64,000 nt of DNA from Betaproteobacteria bacterium (GCA_947453725.1 CANGHH010000006.1:62001-126000); one strand, 5' to 3'. Shown: positions 1 through 11,050, numbered from the stretch's first letter. Translations and numbers: made by a program. The notes: a model not told the origin generated them from the sequence alone.

Positions 1-849
1 GGCGTGCAGAGCTTCAAGGACTCCGCCCTGCGCGCCCTCGGCCGCGTGCACAGCGCCGATCAGGCGCGGGCGGCCATCGCCGAGGCGCGCGACAATTTCG
101 ACACCTTCAACATCGACCTGATGTACGCCCTGCCCGGGCAGGACCTGGCCGCGCTGCAGGCCGACCTCGACGAGGCGCTGTCCTGGCAGCCGCCTCACCT
201 GTCGATCTACCACCTGACCGTCGAGCCCAACACCGTCTTCGCCTCGCGGCCGCCGCAGGCCTTGCCCGACGACGACCTGGCCAGCGACATGCTGGACCTG
301 ATCACCGCCCGCACCGCAGCGGTGGGCCTGCAGCGCTACGAGGTCTCGGCTTTTGCGCGGCCCGGTCACCGCTGCGGTCACAACCTCAATTACTGGGCAT
401 TCGGCGACTACCTGGGCATCGGCGCCGGTGCCCACGGCAAGCTGAGCTTTCCGCACCGCGTGCTGCGCCAGGTGCGCTGGCGCGAACCGGCGGCCTACAT
501 GCAGCAGGCGCTGGCCGGCAAGGCGGTGTCCAACGAGCACGAGGTGGCGCGGCGCGACCTGCCTTTCGAGTACATGCTGGGCGCGCTGCGCCTGCGCGAG
601 GGCTTCGAGCTGGCGCGCTACACCGAGCGCACCGGGCTGCCGCTGTCCAGCGTCAACGCGGCGCTGGCGCAGGCCGAGGCGAAGGGCTTGATCGAGCGCG
701 ACGCTGCGACCGACACCGTCCGACCCACGGTGCGCGGCTTCGATTTCCTGTCCGACCTGCAGGCCGGCTTCCTGCCGCCGCAAGACCCCGCTTCCCACCA
801 CGGAACCGGCTCTGCCGGGCCGTTGACGGACGGCCCCCCCGGCGGGTAG
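1..849 (+). CDS. hemW: HemW radical-SAM heme chaperone, 3' part
   Basis: This is the C-terminal part of HemW, a radical-SAM protein related to oxygen-independent coproporphyrinogen oxidase HemN that acts as a heme chaperone. The frame is open from the first base, so the N-terminus with the CX3CX2C cluster-binding motif lies outside the window. Visible family blocks are DLMYALPGQ, SIYHLTVEPNT, QRYEVSAF, HNLNYW followed by GIGAGAHG, and a HemN_C-like region around EYMLGALRLREGF. The last 25 or so residues are low-complexity and unlikely to be structured. It converges on cheB with a 23-bp gap. HemW rather than HemN is inferred from these blocks; the missing N-terminus prevents a full check. Confidence 0.9.
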   Translation, partial: GVQSFKDSALRALGRVHSADQARAAIAEARDNFDTFNIDLMYALPGQDLAALQADLDEALSWQPPHLSIYHLTVEPNTVFASRPPQALPDDDLASDMLDLITARTAAVGLQRYEVSAFARPGHRCGHNLNYWAFGDYLGIGAGAHGKLSFPHRVLRQVRWREPAAYMQQALAGKAVSNEHEVARRDLPFEYMLGALRLREGFELARYTERTGLPLSSVNAALAQAEAKGLIERDAATDTVRPTVRGFDFLSDLQAGFLPPQDPASHHGTGSAGPLTDGPPGG

Positions 850-872
850 CGAGCGCCGGCGGGCTCGGGGGA

Positions 873-1991
873 TCAAACTCTCGATGTGCTCGCGCCGGCG
901 TTGGCGCGCAGCCATTCGATCAGGCGCGGCGCGATCTGTACGAGCGGCAGCACCTCGTGCGCCGCGCCGTGGGCGATGGCTTCGCGCGGCATGCCGAAGA
1001 CGACGCAGCTGGCCTCGTCCTGGCAGACGTTCCAGCTGCCGGCTTCGCGCATGGCCCTCATGGCTGCGGCGCCGTCGGCACCCATGCCGGTGAGCATCAC
1101 GCCCAGCGCGTTGCGACCGACGACTCGGGCGGCCGATTCGAACAGCACCTCGACGCTGGGCTTGTGGCGGTTCACCGGCTCGCCGTCCTGCACGCGGGCG
1201 ATGTAGTTCGCGCCCGAACGTTCCACCGACAAATGAAAGCCGCCCGGCGCGATGTAGGCGTGGCCCGGCAGCACGCGTTCGCCGTCGCTGGCCTCGGCCA
1301 CGCGGATGCGCGACAGGCTGTTCAGCCTTGCCGCGTAGCTCTTGGTGAAGCCCGGGGGCATGTGCTGGGTGATCATCACCGCCGGGCAGTCGGCCGGCAG
1401 GTTGACCAGCACCTCGCGGGTGGCTTCGGTGCCGCCGGTCGAGGCGCCGATGAAGATGATCTTTTCCGTCGACAGCCGGCCCATCGCCGCCACCGCCGGC
1501 GCCTTGGGCAGGCTGGCCGCTGCGCCGCTGGCGACGGCGCTGGCCGCAGCGCCGGTCCCGGGCCCCGTGGCCAGCCGGTGGACGCGGGCCTTCGAGGCCG
1601 CTCGAATCTTGTCGGTGATGTCGTTGCCGAGCTGGCGCAGGCCGTCGGCCACGCCGATCTTGGGCTTGGACACGAAGTCCACGGCGCCCAGTTCCAGCGC
1701 CTTCAGTGTCACGTCGGCGCCCCGATCGGTCAGCGTCGACACCATCACCACCGGCATCGGGCGCAGGCGCATCAGGCGCGCCAGGAAGTCCAGTCCGTCC
1801 ATGCGCGGCATTTCCACGTCCAGCGTGATCACGTCGGGGTTCAGCGTGCGGATCATCTCGCGTGCCAGCAACGGGTCGGCGGCGGCGCCGACGCAGATCA
1901 TGTCGGGCTGGCGGTTGATGATCTCGGTGAGCAGGCTGCGCACCAGGGCCGAGTCGTCGACCACGACGACGGTTGTTTTCTGAGGGCTCAT
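873..1991 (-). CDS. cheB: CheB chemotaxis protein-glutamate methylesterase/deamidase
   Basis: CheB removes methyl groups from, and deamidates, chemoreceptors during adaptation. At 372 residues it has the usual two-domain build. An N-terminal receiver domain carries the acidic pair VVDDS and phospho-acceptor Asp58 ([10 protein letters not shown]). An Ala-rich linker spans about residues 135-172. The C-terminal esterase domain has a catalytic triad that can be read as Ser184 (IGASTGG), His210 (ITQHMPPGF) and Asp306 (GMGADG). It is the last gene of a leftward cheR-cheD-cheB run, 14 bp after cheD, so all three receptor-modifying enzymes would be made together. The kinase and receptors that would drive it are not in this window. 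Confidence 0.97.
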   Translation of the reverse strand: MSPQKTTVVVVDDSALVRSLLTEIINRQPDMICVGAAADPLLAREMIRTLNPDVITLDVEMPRMDGLDFLARLMRLRPMPVVMVSTLTDRGADVTLKALELGAVDFVSKPKIGVADGLRQLGNDITDKIRAASKARVHRLATGPGTGAAASAVASGAAASLPKAPAVAAMGRLSTEKIIFIGASTGGTEATREVLVNLPADCPAVMITQHMPPGFTKSYAARLNSLSRIRVAEASDGERVLPGHAYIAPGGFHLSVERSGANYIARVQDGEPVNRHKPSVEVLFESAARVVGRNALGVMLTGMGADGAAAMRAMREAGSWNVCQDEASCVVFGMPREAIAHGAAHEVLPLVQIAPRLIEWLRANAGASTSRV

Positions 1992-2005
1992 GCGTTTGTC
2001 TCGGT

Positions 2006-2686
2006 TCAGAAGAGGTCGACCGAGCCGCCGCTGGCGATCGTCGGCGTCGCGCGGCTGGCTGCGGCCCGTTCCAGCGCGGCCAGCGCCTCGGTGTTGGCCG
2101 ATGCCAGTCGCTTGACCATGGCCTTGCCGCTGGCCGGCAGGAAGCAGACCTTGCGCGGGTAGATGTCCAGCACGTCCTTGCTGACCACCGTGATGCGTTC
2201 GGTGCGCAGGTAGTCGAGCACGAAGGCGGTGTTGCGTTCACCGACATGGATGGTGTTCATGCCGCTGATCACCGCGCCGCCGCCAAAGACCTTGGCTTCC
2301 ATCGTCGAGCGCGTGGCGCCGCGCTTGACCATCTCGCCGATCAGCTGGTCCATCGCGAAGTTGCCGTAGCGGCCGCTGTCGGCGCCGCCGGAACCTTCGG
2401 GCAGCAGGAAGTGGTTCATGCCGCCGATGCGCCTGTCGCGGTCCCACAGGCAGGCCGCGATGCACGAACCCAGTGTGGTCATGATCAGGATGTCTTCGTC
2501 GTGGACGAAGAACTCGCCCGGCAGCACCTTCACGGCGTCGTTGCGGAAGTGCGCGTCGTAGAAGAAGAACGAGGCCTCGCCGTTCTTGCGCGGCCGGGCC
2601 TTGAGCCGATCCAGGCGGCCGGGGTCGGTGCGTGCCGCGGGGGCGGCTGGGGGTGCCGGCGGTGCGGCTTGCAGGGTGTAGGCCAT
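2006..2686 (-). CDS. cheD: CheD chemoreceptor glutamine deamidase
   Basis: CheD deamidates specific glutamines of chemoreceptors and in some bacteria also works with CheC. The product is 226 residues. The thiol-protease-like active site is visible as Cys75 ([11 protein letters not shown]) and His92 (GGMNHFLLP), and further family blocks are [10 protein letters not shown] and KVFGGGAVI. The start was placed at the ATG giving [10 protein letters not shown]. The longer frame upstream of it only overlaps cheR and reads as cheR antisense-frame noise. The first 35 or so residues are Pro/Ala-rich and absent from short CheD proteins, so they are probably a flexible extension. It sits between cheR (44 bp upstream) and cheB. 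Confidence 0.95.
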   Translation of the reverse strand: MAYTLQAAPPAPPAAPAARTDPGRLDRLKARPRKNGEASFFFYDAHFRNDAVKVLPGEFFVHDEDILIMTTLGSCIAACLWDRDRRIGGMNHFLLPEGSGGADSGRYGNFAMDQLIGEMVKRGATRSTMEAKVFGGGAVISGMNTIHVGERNTAFVLDYLRTERITVVSKDVLDIYPRKVCFLPASGKAMVKRLASANTEALAALERAAASRATPTIASGGSVDLF

Positions 2687-2730
2687 CGACAGGGGTATCG
2701 GCGGCGCGCTGCAGGCCTTGAGGAGCCGGC

Positions 2731-3597
2731 TCAGACGCGTTCGTAGACCGTCTTGCCGCGCAGGCGGAACAGGTCGCGTGCTTCGGTGAAGTTCTCGGAA
2801 TGCCCGACGTAGAGCAGGCCGCCGGGCTTCATCGCCGCGTGCATGCGCTCGAGCACCTTGCGCTGGGTCGGGTTGTCGAAGTAGATCATCACGTTGCGGC
2901 AGAACACCAGGTCGAAGGGCTCGCCCAGTGCCGACCAGTTCGCGCTCATCAGGTTGAAGCTGCGGAACTCGATGTAGCGCGCCACTTCGGGCTTGATGCG
3001 GATCTGGCCGTCGTTGCTGCCCTTGCCGCGCATGAAGTGGCGCTTCAGCCGTTCGGGGCTCAGGCCGCGTGCTTCGGCCGCATAGACGCCGCGTTGCGCG
3101 GTGGCCAGCACCTTGGTGTCGATATCGCTGCAGACGATCCTGACCTGCGCCGAAGTGCCCAGCGTCTCGGCCACCGTCATCGCCAGCGAGTAGGGCTCTT
3201 CGCCCGTCGAGGCCGCGTTGCACCACAGGCGGATGGGTCGCGAGGCGCGCGCCTTGAGGTCTTCGACCAGCGCGTGGAAGTGGTGCTCTTCCCGGAAGAA
3301 GGCGGTCAGGTTGGTGGTCAGGCAGTTGACGAATTCCTGCCATTCGGCCTCGCCCTCGGCGCCGCTGGCTCGGGCCAGCCAGTCCAGGTAGGCGACGAAG
3401 CTGGCATGGCCGGTTTCGCGCAGGCGGCGCGACAGCCGGCTGTAGACCATGGCCTGCTTGCCGGCGTGCAGGCTGATGCCGGCACGCTGGTGTATCAACT
3501 GGCGCACGCGCTCGAAATCGCCGTCGGTCAGCTTGAACTCCTGCGTGGTCGCCGGGCTCTGAGAGGCGGCGGTGTGGGCGGGTACGGCTGTGGTCAT
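2731..3597 (-). CDS. cheR: CheR chemoreceptor glutamate methyltransferase
   Basis: CheR methylates receptor glutamates using S-adenosylmethionine, opposing CheB. The product is 288 residues from the ATG at MTTAVPAH. An 18-codon upstream extension in frame has no family character and was rejected. The N-terminal helical domain covers about residues 20-85. NLTAFFRE (about 96-103) and the SAM-binding block CNAASTGEEPYS (126-137) follow. FDLVFCRNVMIYF near the C-terminus is the other classical CheR signature. It leads the cheR-cheD-cheB run, divergent from the diguanylate cyclase gene across about 215 bp that should hold promoters for both directions. No tetratricopeptide extension is present. 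Confidence 0.97.
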   Translation of the reverse strand: MTTAVPAHTAASQSPATTQEFKLTDGDFERVRQLIHQRAGISLHAGKQAMVYSRLSRRLRETGHASFVAYLDWLARASGAEGEAEWQEFVNCLTTNLTAFFREEHHFHALVEDLKARASRPIRLWCNAASTGEEPYSLAMTVAETLGTSAQVRIVCSDIDTKVLATAQRGVYAAEARGLSPERLKRHFMRGKGSNDGQIRIKPEVARYIEFRSFNLMSANWSALGEPFDLVFCRNVMIYFDNPTQRKVLERMHAAMKPGGLLYVGHSENFTEARDLFRLRGKTVYERV

Positions 3598-3812
3598 GGG
3601 GTGCGGTCCAGGTGTAGCCCTGCAGTGTCCCCGCTGCCGAGGCCGGCGCAAGGTCGGAGATGACGGTGCTAAGCGCGCCAGATCCGCCGCAGGCCGCCCT
3701 GCTGGCCGCTGCTAGACTGCTTCAACTGCCTGCCGGAACGGTGCCTGCACTGCTCGTCAGCACTGCCCGCTGCCGCGGGTGACTTGCACGATCCAACCCA
3801 GCACCCACACCC

Positions 3813-4538
3813 TTGGCCCCCGTCCCGCCCCTGCCCCCCCCGGTCACAGTGCCGCTGCAGCTGGAAAGCGCCTTGCAACTGCTGGGGCATTCGGGCCAGG
3901 CGCCGCCCCCCGGCGACCCCAGCAGCCCCGAATGGATGCAGGCGCTGATCGACGCGCTGGTCGATCTGTCGAGCCGCGATGCGCTGACCGGGCTGGCCAA
4001 TCGCCGGGCCTTCGAGCTGGCGCTGGCCCGTGAAATCGACCGCGTGGCGCGCAGCGGTGAACCGGCCCTGCTGCTGGCGCTGGACATCGACCACTTCAAG
4101 AGCGTCAACGACAACTGGGGCCACAACGCCGGCGACCAGGTCATCAAGGCCGTGGCCCACGCCCTGATCGACAGCGTGCGGCCGATGGACCTGGTGGCGC
4201 GGGTGGGCGGCGAAGAGTTCGCCATCATCCTGCCCAATTGCGCCAGCGCTTTCGGCGAGACCGTGGCCGAGCGCGTGCGCCGCCGCGTCGAACGCATGCC
4301 GGTGCAGATCGGGCTGGGCCAGGAGTTGTCCGTCACGGTCAGCGTGGGCGGGGCCTTTGCGCCGCAGTGGGTGCGCTCGACGCCGGCGCTGTGGGTGGAG
4401 CGCGCCGACCAGCAACTGTACCGATCCAAGAGCCAGGGCCGCAACCTCGTGCAGCTGGAGCCCACGGCCGTCTCGGTCGTGAGCAGTGAAGAGCGGCGCC
4501 TGCTCTTCGAGACATTTCAGATCCAGGATCACGAATGA
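3813..4538 (+). CDS. Diguanylate cyclase (GGDEF domain), soluble
   Basis: This 241-residue protein is a short N-terminal segment plus one GGDEF domain, and would make cyclic di-GMP from two GTP. The domain starts at about residue 50 (DALTGLANRRAF) and contains DIDHFKSVND and GHNAGD. The active-site motif is GGEEF (132-136). An RPMD inhibitory site lies exactly five residues before it (123-126), so product feedback is likely. No membrane segment or recognised sensor domain is present. The start is a TTG at MAPVPPL; no ATG or GTG gives a better fit. Its stop overlaps the next gene as ATGA, coupling it to the FlhG-type ATPase, and the chemotaxis genes diverge from it. Confidence 0.92.
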   Translation: MAPVPPLPPPVTVPLQLESALQLLGHSGQAPPPGDPSSPEWMQALIDALVDLSSRDALTGLANRRAFELALAREIDRVARSGEPALLLALDIDHFKSVNDNWGHNAGDQVIKAVAHALIDSVRPMDLVARVGGEEFAIILPNCASAFGETVAERVRRRVERMPVQIGLGQELSVTVSVGGAFAPQWVRSTPALWVERADQQLYRSKSQGRNLVQLEPTAVSVVSSEERRLLFETFQIQDHE

Positions 4539-5320
4539 CGGCGCCGGAACTTCTTCACCTTCCCTCTGCAAAGATCATCGCTGTCACCAGCGGCAAGGGC
4601 GGCGTCGGCAAGACCTTCGTCGCCGCCAACCTGGCCGCGGCCCTGGCCCGCGCCGGGCGCAAGGTGCTGGTGCTCGACGCCGACCTGGGGCTGGCCAACC
4701 TCGACGTGGTGCTGAACCTGTTTCCCAAGATCACACTGCACGACGTCTTCACCGGCAAGCACTCGCTGCCCGACGCCATGCTGCGTGCACCGGGCGGTTT
4801 CTGGGTCTTGCTGGCCGGCTCGGGCATGGTCGAGTACTCGCGCATGACCGGTGAGATCCGGGACCAGTTGCAGAAGGTCATCACCGAGGTCGAGCCGCGC
4901 TTCGACCACGTGCTGCTCGACACCGGCGCCGGCATCTCCGACGTGGTGCTCTACACCGTGTCGCTGGCCGGCGAGGTGCTGGTCGTGGTCACGCCCGAAC
5001 CGACTTCGCTGACCGATGCCTACGCCACCATCAAGGTGCTGGCGAACACCCAGGGTCGGCGCAAGATCCGCCTGCTGGTCAACCAGACGCGCAGCATTGG
5101 CGAGGGCCGGGCGGTGCGCCAGCAGCTGCAGCAGGTCGTCGACCGCTACGTCAACCCGGCGCTGGACAGCCCGGTGAGGCTGGAACTGTTGGGCGAGATT
5201 CCGGCCGATTCGGCGGTGCGCGAATGCGTGCTGCGGCGCACGCTGATGCTCGAGGCGCTGCCCGGTGCACCGGCCTCCATCGCGATGGTCGCCGTGGCCA
5301 CGCGGATGCTGCCCGGATGA
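4535..5320 (+). CDS. flhG: FlhG/FleN-type MinD-like ATPase (flagellar number control)
   Basis: The 261-residue product is a deviant-Walker-A ATPase of the MinD/ParA group. The P-loop is GKGGVGKT (20-27), followed by DADLGLANLD (50-59), which is more typical of FlhG than of MinD or ParA, and by DHVLLDTGAGIS and VVVTPEPTSLTDAY. Known FlhG proteins set flagellar number and placement with FlhF and can act on the flagellar master regulator. No flhF lies beside it here, so the assignment rests on sequence and on the nearby che genes. It overlaps the preceding cyclase and the following globin by 4 nt each. A generic MinD-like ATPase is the alternative. Confidence 0.8.
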   Translation: MTAPELLHLPSAKIIAVTSGKGGVGKTFVAANLAAALARAGRKVLVLDADLGLANLDVVLNLFPKITLHDVFTGKHSLPDAMLRAPGGFWVLLAGSGMVEYSRMTGEIRDQLQKVITEVEPRFDHVLLDTGAGISDVVLYTVSLAGEVLVVVTPEPTSLTDAYATIKVLANTQGRRKIRLLVNQTRSIGEGRAVRQQLQQVVDRYVNPALDSPVRLELLGEIPADSAVRECVLRRTLMLEALPGAPASIAMVAVATRMLPG

Positions 5321-5733
5321 GCGCCGACGCTGCGCCGGCATCGACGCCGTTTGCCCGCCTGGGCGGCGAGCCCGGCGTGCGCGGCCTGGTCGACCGCTTC
5401 TACGACCTGATGGACCTTGAGCGCCCTTACGCCGAGTTGCGCGCGCTGCACCCGGCCACGCTGGACGGCTCGCGCGACAAGCTGTTCTGGTTCCTGTGTG
5501 GCTGGTTGGGCGGGCCCGACCATTACGCCGACCGTCACGGCCATCCCCGCTTGCGGGCGCGGCACCTGCCTTATCGCATCGCCACCCTGGAACGCGACCA
5601 ATGGCTGGCCTGCATGATCCAGGCGATGGACGAGCAGGCGGTCGACCAGGCGCTGGCGCAGCAACTGGCCGAAGCCTTCTTCGGCACCGCCGACTGGATG
5701 CGCAACACCCCCGACGGCAGCACGCCGACCTGA
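5317..5733 (+). CDS. Group II truncated haemoglobin
   Basis: This 138-residue protein matches group II (HbO-type) truncated haemoglobins, small globins that bind oxygen and other diatomic gases. The N-terminal FARLGGEPGVRGLVDRFYD block, the GGPDHY turn, the E/F-region GHPRLRARHLP with proximal His83 and the ERDQWLACM block with its Trp are all group II features. The ATG overlaps the stop of the FlhG gene as ATGA, so it is the third member of a coupled operon with a diguanylate cyclase and a flagellar ATPase. Identity is clear. A role in oxygen-dependent motility or c-di-GMP control is only inferred from that arrangement. Confidence 0.93.
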   Translation: MSADAAPASTPFARLGGEPGVRGLVDRFYDLMDLERPYAELRALHPATLDGSRDKLFWFLCGWLGGPDHYADRHGHPRLRARHLPYRIATLERDQWLACMIQAMDEQAVDQALAQQLAEAFFGTADWMRNTPDGSTPT

Positions 5734-5757
5734 AAACTCCGATGCCCCGGTTCTTCG

Positions 5758-6471
5758 CTACGCCGCTGGCGCTGGTGATTGCGACGTCACGGCGGTCGCC
5801 GTGACGGCCTCCACCGTCGGCTGACGCACCACGCGCTGGCGCCCCACCAGCAGCACGATCAGTGCCCCGGCGCCGCCCAGCGGCCCGCTGGCTTGCGCAA
5901 AGGCGATCACCGATTCGCTCTGCCCCAGCCAGCGTTGAACCTTGCTTTTCAGCACCGGCTGGCGACCCGGTGAACCGTGGCCCTTGCCATGCACCACGCG
6001 CAGGCAACGCTGGCCGCGCAGCGCGGCACCGCGAACGAAGGCTGCCAGGCTGTCGCGTGCTTCCTCGCGGCGCAGGCCATGCAGGTCGATTTCGGCCTGG
6101 ATCGACCAGTGGCCGCGCCGCAGCCGCGTCACCACGTCCTGCCCGACCCCGCTGCGGCGAAAGCTCAGGCCGTCGTCGGTCAGCAGCAGGGTCTCGAGGT
6201 CGACCTCGTCGGACATCGCCTCCATCAGGGCCGCCTGCTCGTCGAGCTCGCGCTGGCGCGGCTCGGGCGCCGGCTTGGCCAGCGACGGCAGCGCGCGGCC
6301 GTCGTGCGGCAGCGGCGTGACCAGACCCACACTGTCGGCAAACAGGCGGCGCTGGCGCTCGGCGGCGGCCCGTGCGGCGCGTTCCTGCGCCGCGTGCTCG
6401 GCGGCTTCACGGGCGCGGCGCTGCAGCGCGTCGCGGACGTGAACCAGATCGGCCAGGGAACGAACCTTCAT
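5758..6471 (-). CDS. Smr-domain protein (SmrA-like endonuclease)
   Basis: A 237-residue protein with a C-terminal Smr domain, the small MutS-related nuclease module. The key motifs are IDLHGL (128-133) and VVHGKGHGS (about 160-167). The N-terminal 45 residues are strongly charged and Arg/Ala-rich and may form a helix or bind nucleic acid. Known Smr proteins nick or cleave DNA or RNA; which substrate applies here cannot be told from sequence. It converges on the truncated globin with 24 bp between them and lies 24 bp downstream of radC on the same strand, so the two may be co-transcribed. Confidence 0.9.
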   Translation of the reverse strand: MKVRSLADLVHVRDALQRRAREAAEHAAQERAARAAAERQRRLFADSVGLVTPLPHDGRALPSLAKPAPEPRQRELDEQAALMEAMSDEVDLETLLLTDDGLSFRRSGVGQDVVTRLRRGHWSIQAEIDLHGLRREEARDSLAAFVRGAALRGQRCLRVVHGKGHGSPGRQPVLKSKVQRWLGQSESVIAFAQASGPLGGAGALIVLLVGRQRVVRQPTVEAVTATAVTSQSPAPAA

Positions 6472-6495
6472 GCGCTTGCCTTCATCTTGCCGTCT

Positions 6496-7164
6496 TCACA
6501 GCAAACCCCGCTCGGCCAGCGACACCACCTGGCCCTGGCCGACGATGATGTGGTCCAGCACCTGCACGTCGACCAGGCGCAGCGCGGTCTTCAGCGTCTG
6601 GGTCAGGAATTCATCGGCGCGCGACGGTTCGGCCACGCCCGATGGGTGGTTGTGCGCCAGCACCACCGCGCCGGCGTTGTGCCGCAGGGCCAGGCGGATG
6701 ACCTCACGCGGGTAGACCGAGGTCTGGGTCAACGTGCCGTGGAACATCTCCTCGGTGTGCAGCAGGCGGTGCTGGCCGTCCAGAAACAGCACCACGAAGA
6801 CCTCTTGCGGCCGGCTGCCCAGCTGCAGACCCAGGTAGTCCTTGACGCGGCCCGGCGCGTCGAAAACCGGGGCCGCCTTCAGCTGCTGCGACAAGGCCCG
6901 GCGCGCCAGCTCCATCACCGCCAGCAACTCGGCCTGCTTCGCCGGACCCAGACCCTTGACGGCCTTCAACCGTTCGGGCGGCGTGTTCAGCAGCCCGGCC
7001 AGGCCCTGGCACTCGGCGATCACGTCGCCGGCCAGCGCCACCACGCCGCGGCCCTGGTAGCCGGTGCGCAGCAACAGGGCCAGCAGTTCGGCATCACCCA
7101 GGGCCGCGGCACCGCGGGCCAGCAGCTTCTCGCGCGGTCGCTGCTCGGCGGGCAGGTCTTTCAT
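6496..7164 (-). CDS. radC: RadC family JAB-domain protein
   Basis: RadC-family protein of 222 residues. A helix-hairpin-helix-like segment ([14 protein letters not shown], about 68-80) precedes the JAMM/JAB metalloprotease-like domain. Its zinc site reads as His171, His173 and Asp184 in the HNHPSG...SRAD motif. Despite the name, no repair role has been firmly shown for the family; members are linked to recombination or competence. Its start is divergent from fkpB, 83 bp away, and the Smr gene follows it. Confidence 0.95.
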   Translation of the reverse strand: MKDLPAEQRPREKLLARGAAALGDAELLALLLRTGYQGRGVVALAGDVIAECQGLAGLLNTPPERLKAVKGLGPAKQAELLAVMELARRALSQQLKAAPVFDAPGRVKDYLGLQLGSRPQEVFVVLFLDGQHRLLHTEEMFHGTLTQTSVYPREVIRLALRHNAGAVVLAHNHPSGVAEPSRADEFLTQTLKTALRLVDVQVLDHIIVGQGQVVSLAERGLL

Positions 7165-7247
7165 GGGGTCCCCGGTAGAATCTTCGTCAGTCTATTCGAC
7201 CCTGGTTTTGCGGGCGGCATCGCCGCCCATCACCCGAGAAACCCGTC

Positions 7248-7691
7248 GTGAATACCGTCCAGCCGGGATCTTTCCTGACCTTGCACTACCGCCTTGCCGG
7301 GCCCGATGGCGCCGACGTGGTGAATACCTTCGCCGACAAGCCGGCGACGCTGTCGCTCGGTACGGGCCAGCTGGCGCCGGCCATCGAGGCGCGGCTGATC
7401 GGCCTGCCCGAAGGCGCTCACGAGGCCTTCGACCTGCCCGCCGGGGCTGCCTTCGGCCCGCGCAACCCCGAGATGCTGCAGCGCGTGAAGCTCAGCCTGC
7501 TGCACGAACTGGGCGACCCCGAGGCCGAATACGCCGTCAGCGATGTGGTGCAGTTCCCGACGCCCGACGGGCACGGCAGTTATGCCGGCGTGGTCCGCGA
7601 GGTTGGCACCGGCTGGCTGCTGTTCGACTTCAACCATCCGCTGGCCGGCCAGACGGTGCGCTTCGAAGTCAAATTGCTGGGGGTGCTGTGA
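7248..7691 (+). CDS. fkpB: FkpB-type FKBP peptidyl-prolyl isomerase
   Basis: A 147-residue cytoplasmic FKBP-type prolyl isomerase of the SlyD/FkpB group. The N-terminal half-FKBP strand LTLHYRL, then [19 protein letters not shown] and the insert-in-flap region ([10 protein letters not shown]) are characteristic. There is no signal peptide and no SlyD-like His-rich tail. The start codon is GTG, giving MNTVQPGSF. Its stop shares a base with the ispH start (TGATG), the same order seen for fkpB and ispH in enterobacteria. A general folding role is expected; no specific substrate can be named. Confidence 0.92.
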   Translation: MNTVQPGSFLTLHYRLAGPDGADVVNTFADKPATLSLGTGQLAPAIEARLIGLPEGAHEAFDLPAGAAFGPRNPEMLQRVKLSLLHELGDPEAEYAVSDVVQFPTPDGHGSYAGVVREVGTGWLLFDFNHPLAGQTVRFEVKLLGVL

Positions 7692-8668
7692 TGATGCAAG
7701 AACCGACCGCTCTGCATGAAGTCGTGCTGGCCGAGCCACGGGGCTTCTGCGCCGGGGTCGACCGCGCCATCGAGATCGTCGAGCGCGCGCTGGCCCGATT
7801 CGGCCGGCCGATCTACGTGCGCCACGAGATCGTGCACAACACCTACGTCGTCAATGACCTGAAGAGCAAGGGCGCGATCTTCATCGAAGACCTCGACGAC
7901 GTGCCCGTCGGCGCGACCCTGGTCTTCAGCGCCCACGGCGTCAGCCAGGTCGTGCGCAAGGAAGCGGCGCAGCGCGGCTTCCAGGTCTTCGACGCCACCT
8001 GTCCGCTGGTCACCAAGGTGCACGTCGAAGTCGCCAAGCTGGCCAAGGAAGGTTACGAGTTCATCATGATCGGCCACAAGGGCCACCCCGAGGTCGAGGG
8101 CACGATGGGCCAGTTGACCGAAGGCATCTACCTCGTCGAGGACGCCGCCGATGTGCAGCACGTCAAGCCCCGTGGCGACAAGCTGGCGGTGGTGACGCAG
8201 ACCACGCTGAGCGTGGACGACGCGGCCCAGATCCTGGCCGAGGTGAAGCGCTGTTTTCCGCAGGTTCGCGAGCCGAAGAAGCAGGACATCTGCTACGCCA
8301 CGCAGAACCGGCAGGACGCCGTGAAGGTGCTGGCACCGGTGGTGGACGTGGTCATCGTCGTCGGCAGCCCGAGCAGCAGCAACAGCAACCGCCTGCGCGA
8401 GCTGGCCCAGCGCCTGGGCACGCCGGCCTACATGGTCGAAGGTGCTCAAGACCTGCAGGCGCAGTGGTTCGAAGGCGGCCAGCGCGTCGGCTTGACCGCC
8501 GGTGCGTCGGCGCCTGACATCCTGGTGCAGCAGGTCATCGACGCCTTGCGCCAGATGGGTGCCACCACCATCCGCAAGATGGACGGCGTGACCGAGAACG
8601 TGCACTTCCCCTTGCCGCGCGGTCTGGGCGACCGCAGCATGGGTGGATTGACGACCTCGCGATCCTGA
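7691..8668 (+). CDS. ispH: IspH, 4-hydroxy-3-methylbut-2-enyl diphosphate reductase
   Basis: IspH carries out the last step of the MEP isoprenoid pathway, reducing HMBPP to IPP and DMAPP with a 4Fe-4S cluster. The 325-residue product has all three cluster cysteines, Cys20 (RGFCAGV), Cys104 (DATCPLV) and Cys201 (DICYATQ). It also keeps the substrate-binding residues His50 (EIVHN), His82 (SAHG) and the [10 protein letters not shown] block. The [11 protein letters not shown] motif and the TAGAS block near the C-terminus are also in place. It is translationally coupled to fkpB. A tandem ATG-ATG marks the start, and either could be used. Confidence 0.98.
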   Translation: MMQEPTALHEVVLAEPRGFCAGVDRAIEIVERALARFGRPIYVRHEIVHNTYVVNDLKSKGAIFIEDLDDVPVGATLVFSAHGVSQVVRKEAAQRGFQVFDATCPLVTKVHVEVAKLAKEGYEFIMIGHKGHPEVEGTMGQLTEGIYLVEDAADVQHVKPRGDKLAVVTQTTLSVDDAAQILAEVKRCFPQVREPKKQDICYATQNRQDAVKVLAPVVDVVIVVGSPSSSNSNRLRELAQRLGTPAYMVEGAQDLQAQWFEGGQRVGLTAGASAPDILVQQVIDALRQMGATTIRKMDGVTENVHFPLPRGLGDRSMGGLTTSRS

Positions 8669-8697
8669 CGCCGCCGTTCTTCTGCATTCCCCCATGA

Positions 8698-10080
<1,383 letters not shown>

Positions 10081-10129
10081 TGGGCTAGAATCTGAGGCTG
10101 CGCGAAAGCGAGACCACGCTTTAAAACCT

Positions 10130-10217
<88 letters not shown>

Positions 10218-10219
10218 AC

Positions 10220-10250
10220 AAGCCGTTGTTCCGCAACGGCTTTTCGGTTT
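10220..10250 (+). terminator. Terminator after tRNA-Ser
   Basis: A perfect 9-bp stem (AAGCCGTTG/CAACGGCTT) with a 5-nt loop starts 3 nt after the tRNA CCA end. It is followed by a run interrupted as TTCGGTTT. This is a plausible intrinsic terminator for the tRNA transcript, somewhat weak in its U tract. Confidence 0.65.
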
Positions 10251-10266
10251 CTTGGGGTGACCCGGC

Positions 10267-10902
10267 ATGACCATCACGCTTTACGACTGCGCTACCGCGC
10301 CCAGCCCGCGCCGTGCACGCATCCTGCTCGCCGAGAAGGGCGTGGCCCACACCACCGTCCAGGTCGACCTGGCGCGCGGCGAGCAACTCGGCAAAGCCTT
10401 CCGCGCCATCAACCCGCTGTGCACGGTGCCCGCGCTGCGCCTGGAAGACGGTCTGATGCTGACCGACAACGCGGCCATCGCCGCCTACCTGGAAGCGCGC
10501 TTCCCCGAGCCGCCGCTGCGCGGCCGTTCGGCGGCTGACCAGGCCGAAGTCGCCAGCTGGCAGTGGCGGGCCGAATTCGAGGGCCTGATGGCCATCGCCG
10601 ATGCGCTGCGCAACAGCTCGCCGGCGATGATCGACCGCGCCTTGCCCGGCCCCGTGGACTACCCGCAGATCGCCGAACTGGCGCAGCGCGGCCTGGCCCG
10701 CCTGCAGCGCTTCCTCGACAGCCTGGACGCCCAACTCGCGGGGCGCGACACCATCGCCGCCGGCGGTTTCAGCATCGCCGACATCACCGCCGTGGTGGCC
10801 GTGGACTTCGCCCGCGTGGTTCGGGTCAAGCCCGCCGAGCACCACGCCAACCTGCGCCGCTGGCGCGAGGCGATGGCGCAGCGGCCGTCCTTCAAGCTGT
10901 AA
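10267..10902 (+). CDS. Glutathione S-transferase family protein
   Basis: A 211-residue protein with the two-domain GST plan. The N-terminal thioredoxin-like half has LYDCATAPSPRRARILLAEKG, the cis-proline block CTVPALRLEDG and TDNAAIAAYLE. The all-helical C-terminal half carries the N-capping block GGFSIADITAVVA. Ser or Cys near residues 8-13 could be the catalytic residue; this cannot be settled by reading. The start is the ATG at MTITLYDC, 49 bp after the tRNA. GSTs conjugate or reduce electrophiles with glutathione; the particular substrate is unknown. Confidence 0.9.
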   Translation: MTITLYDCATAPSPRRARILLAEKGVAHTTVQVDLARGEQLGKAFRAINPLCTVPALRLEDGLMLTDNAAIAAYLEARFPEPPLRGRSAADQAEVASWQWRAEFEGLMAIADALRNSSPAMIDRALPGPVDYPQIAELAQRGLARLQRFLDSLDAQLAGRDTIAAGGFSIADITAVVAVDFARVVRVKPAEHHANLRRWREAMAQRPSFKL

Positions 10903-11050
10903 GGCGCGACCGCCCGTGCCGGGCCCGCAACGCGGGTTCTCCTGCGCTGTCCAGGCCAGCGGGCTCTGGCAATATCGAAAGTTGAAGGGCGTTGCTGACA
11001 GTCGTGCATGGGCATGCAGGCGGGCATCATCCAGCCACCCGGAGACTGTC

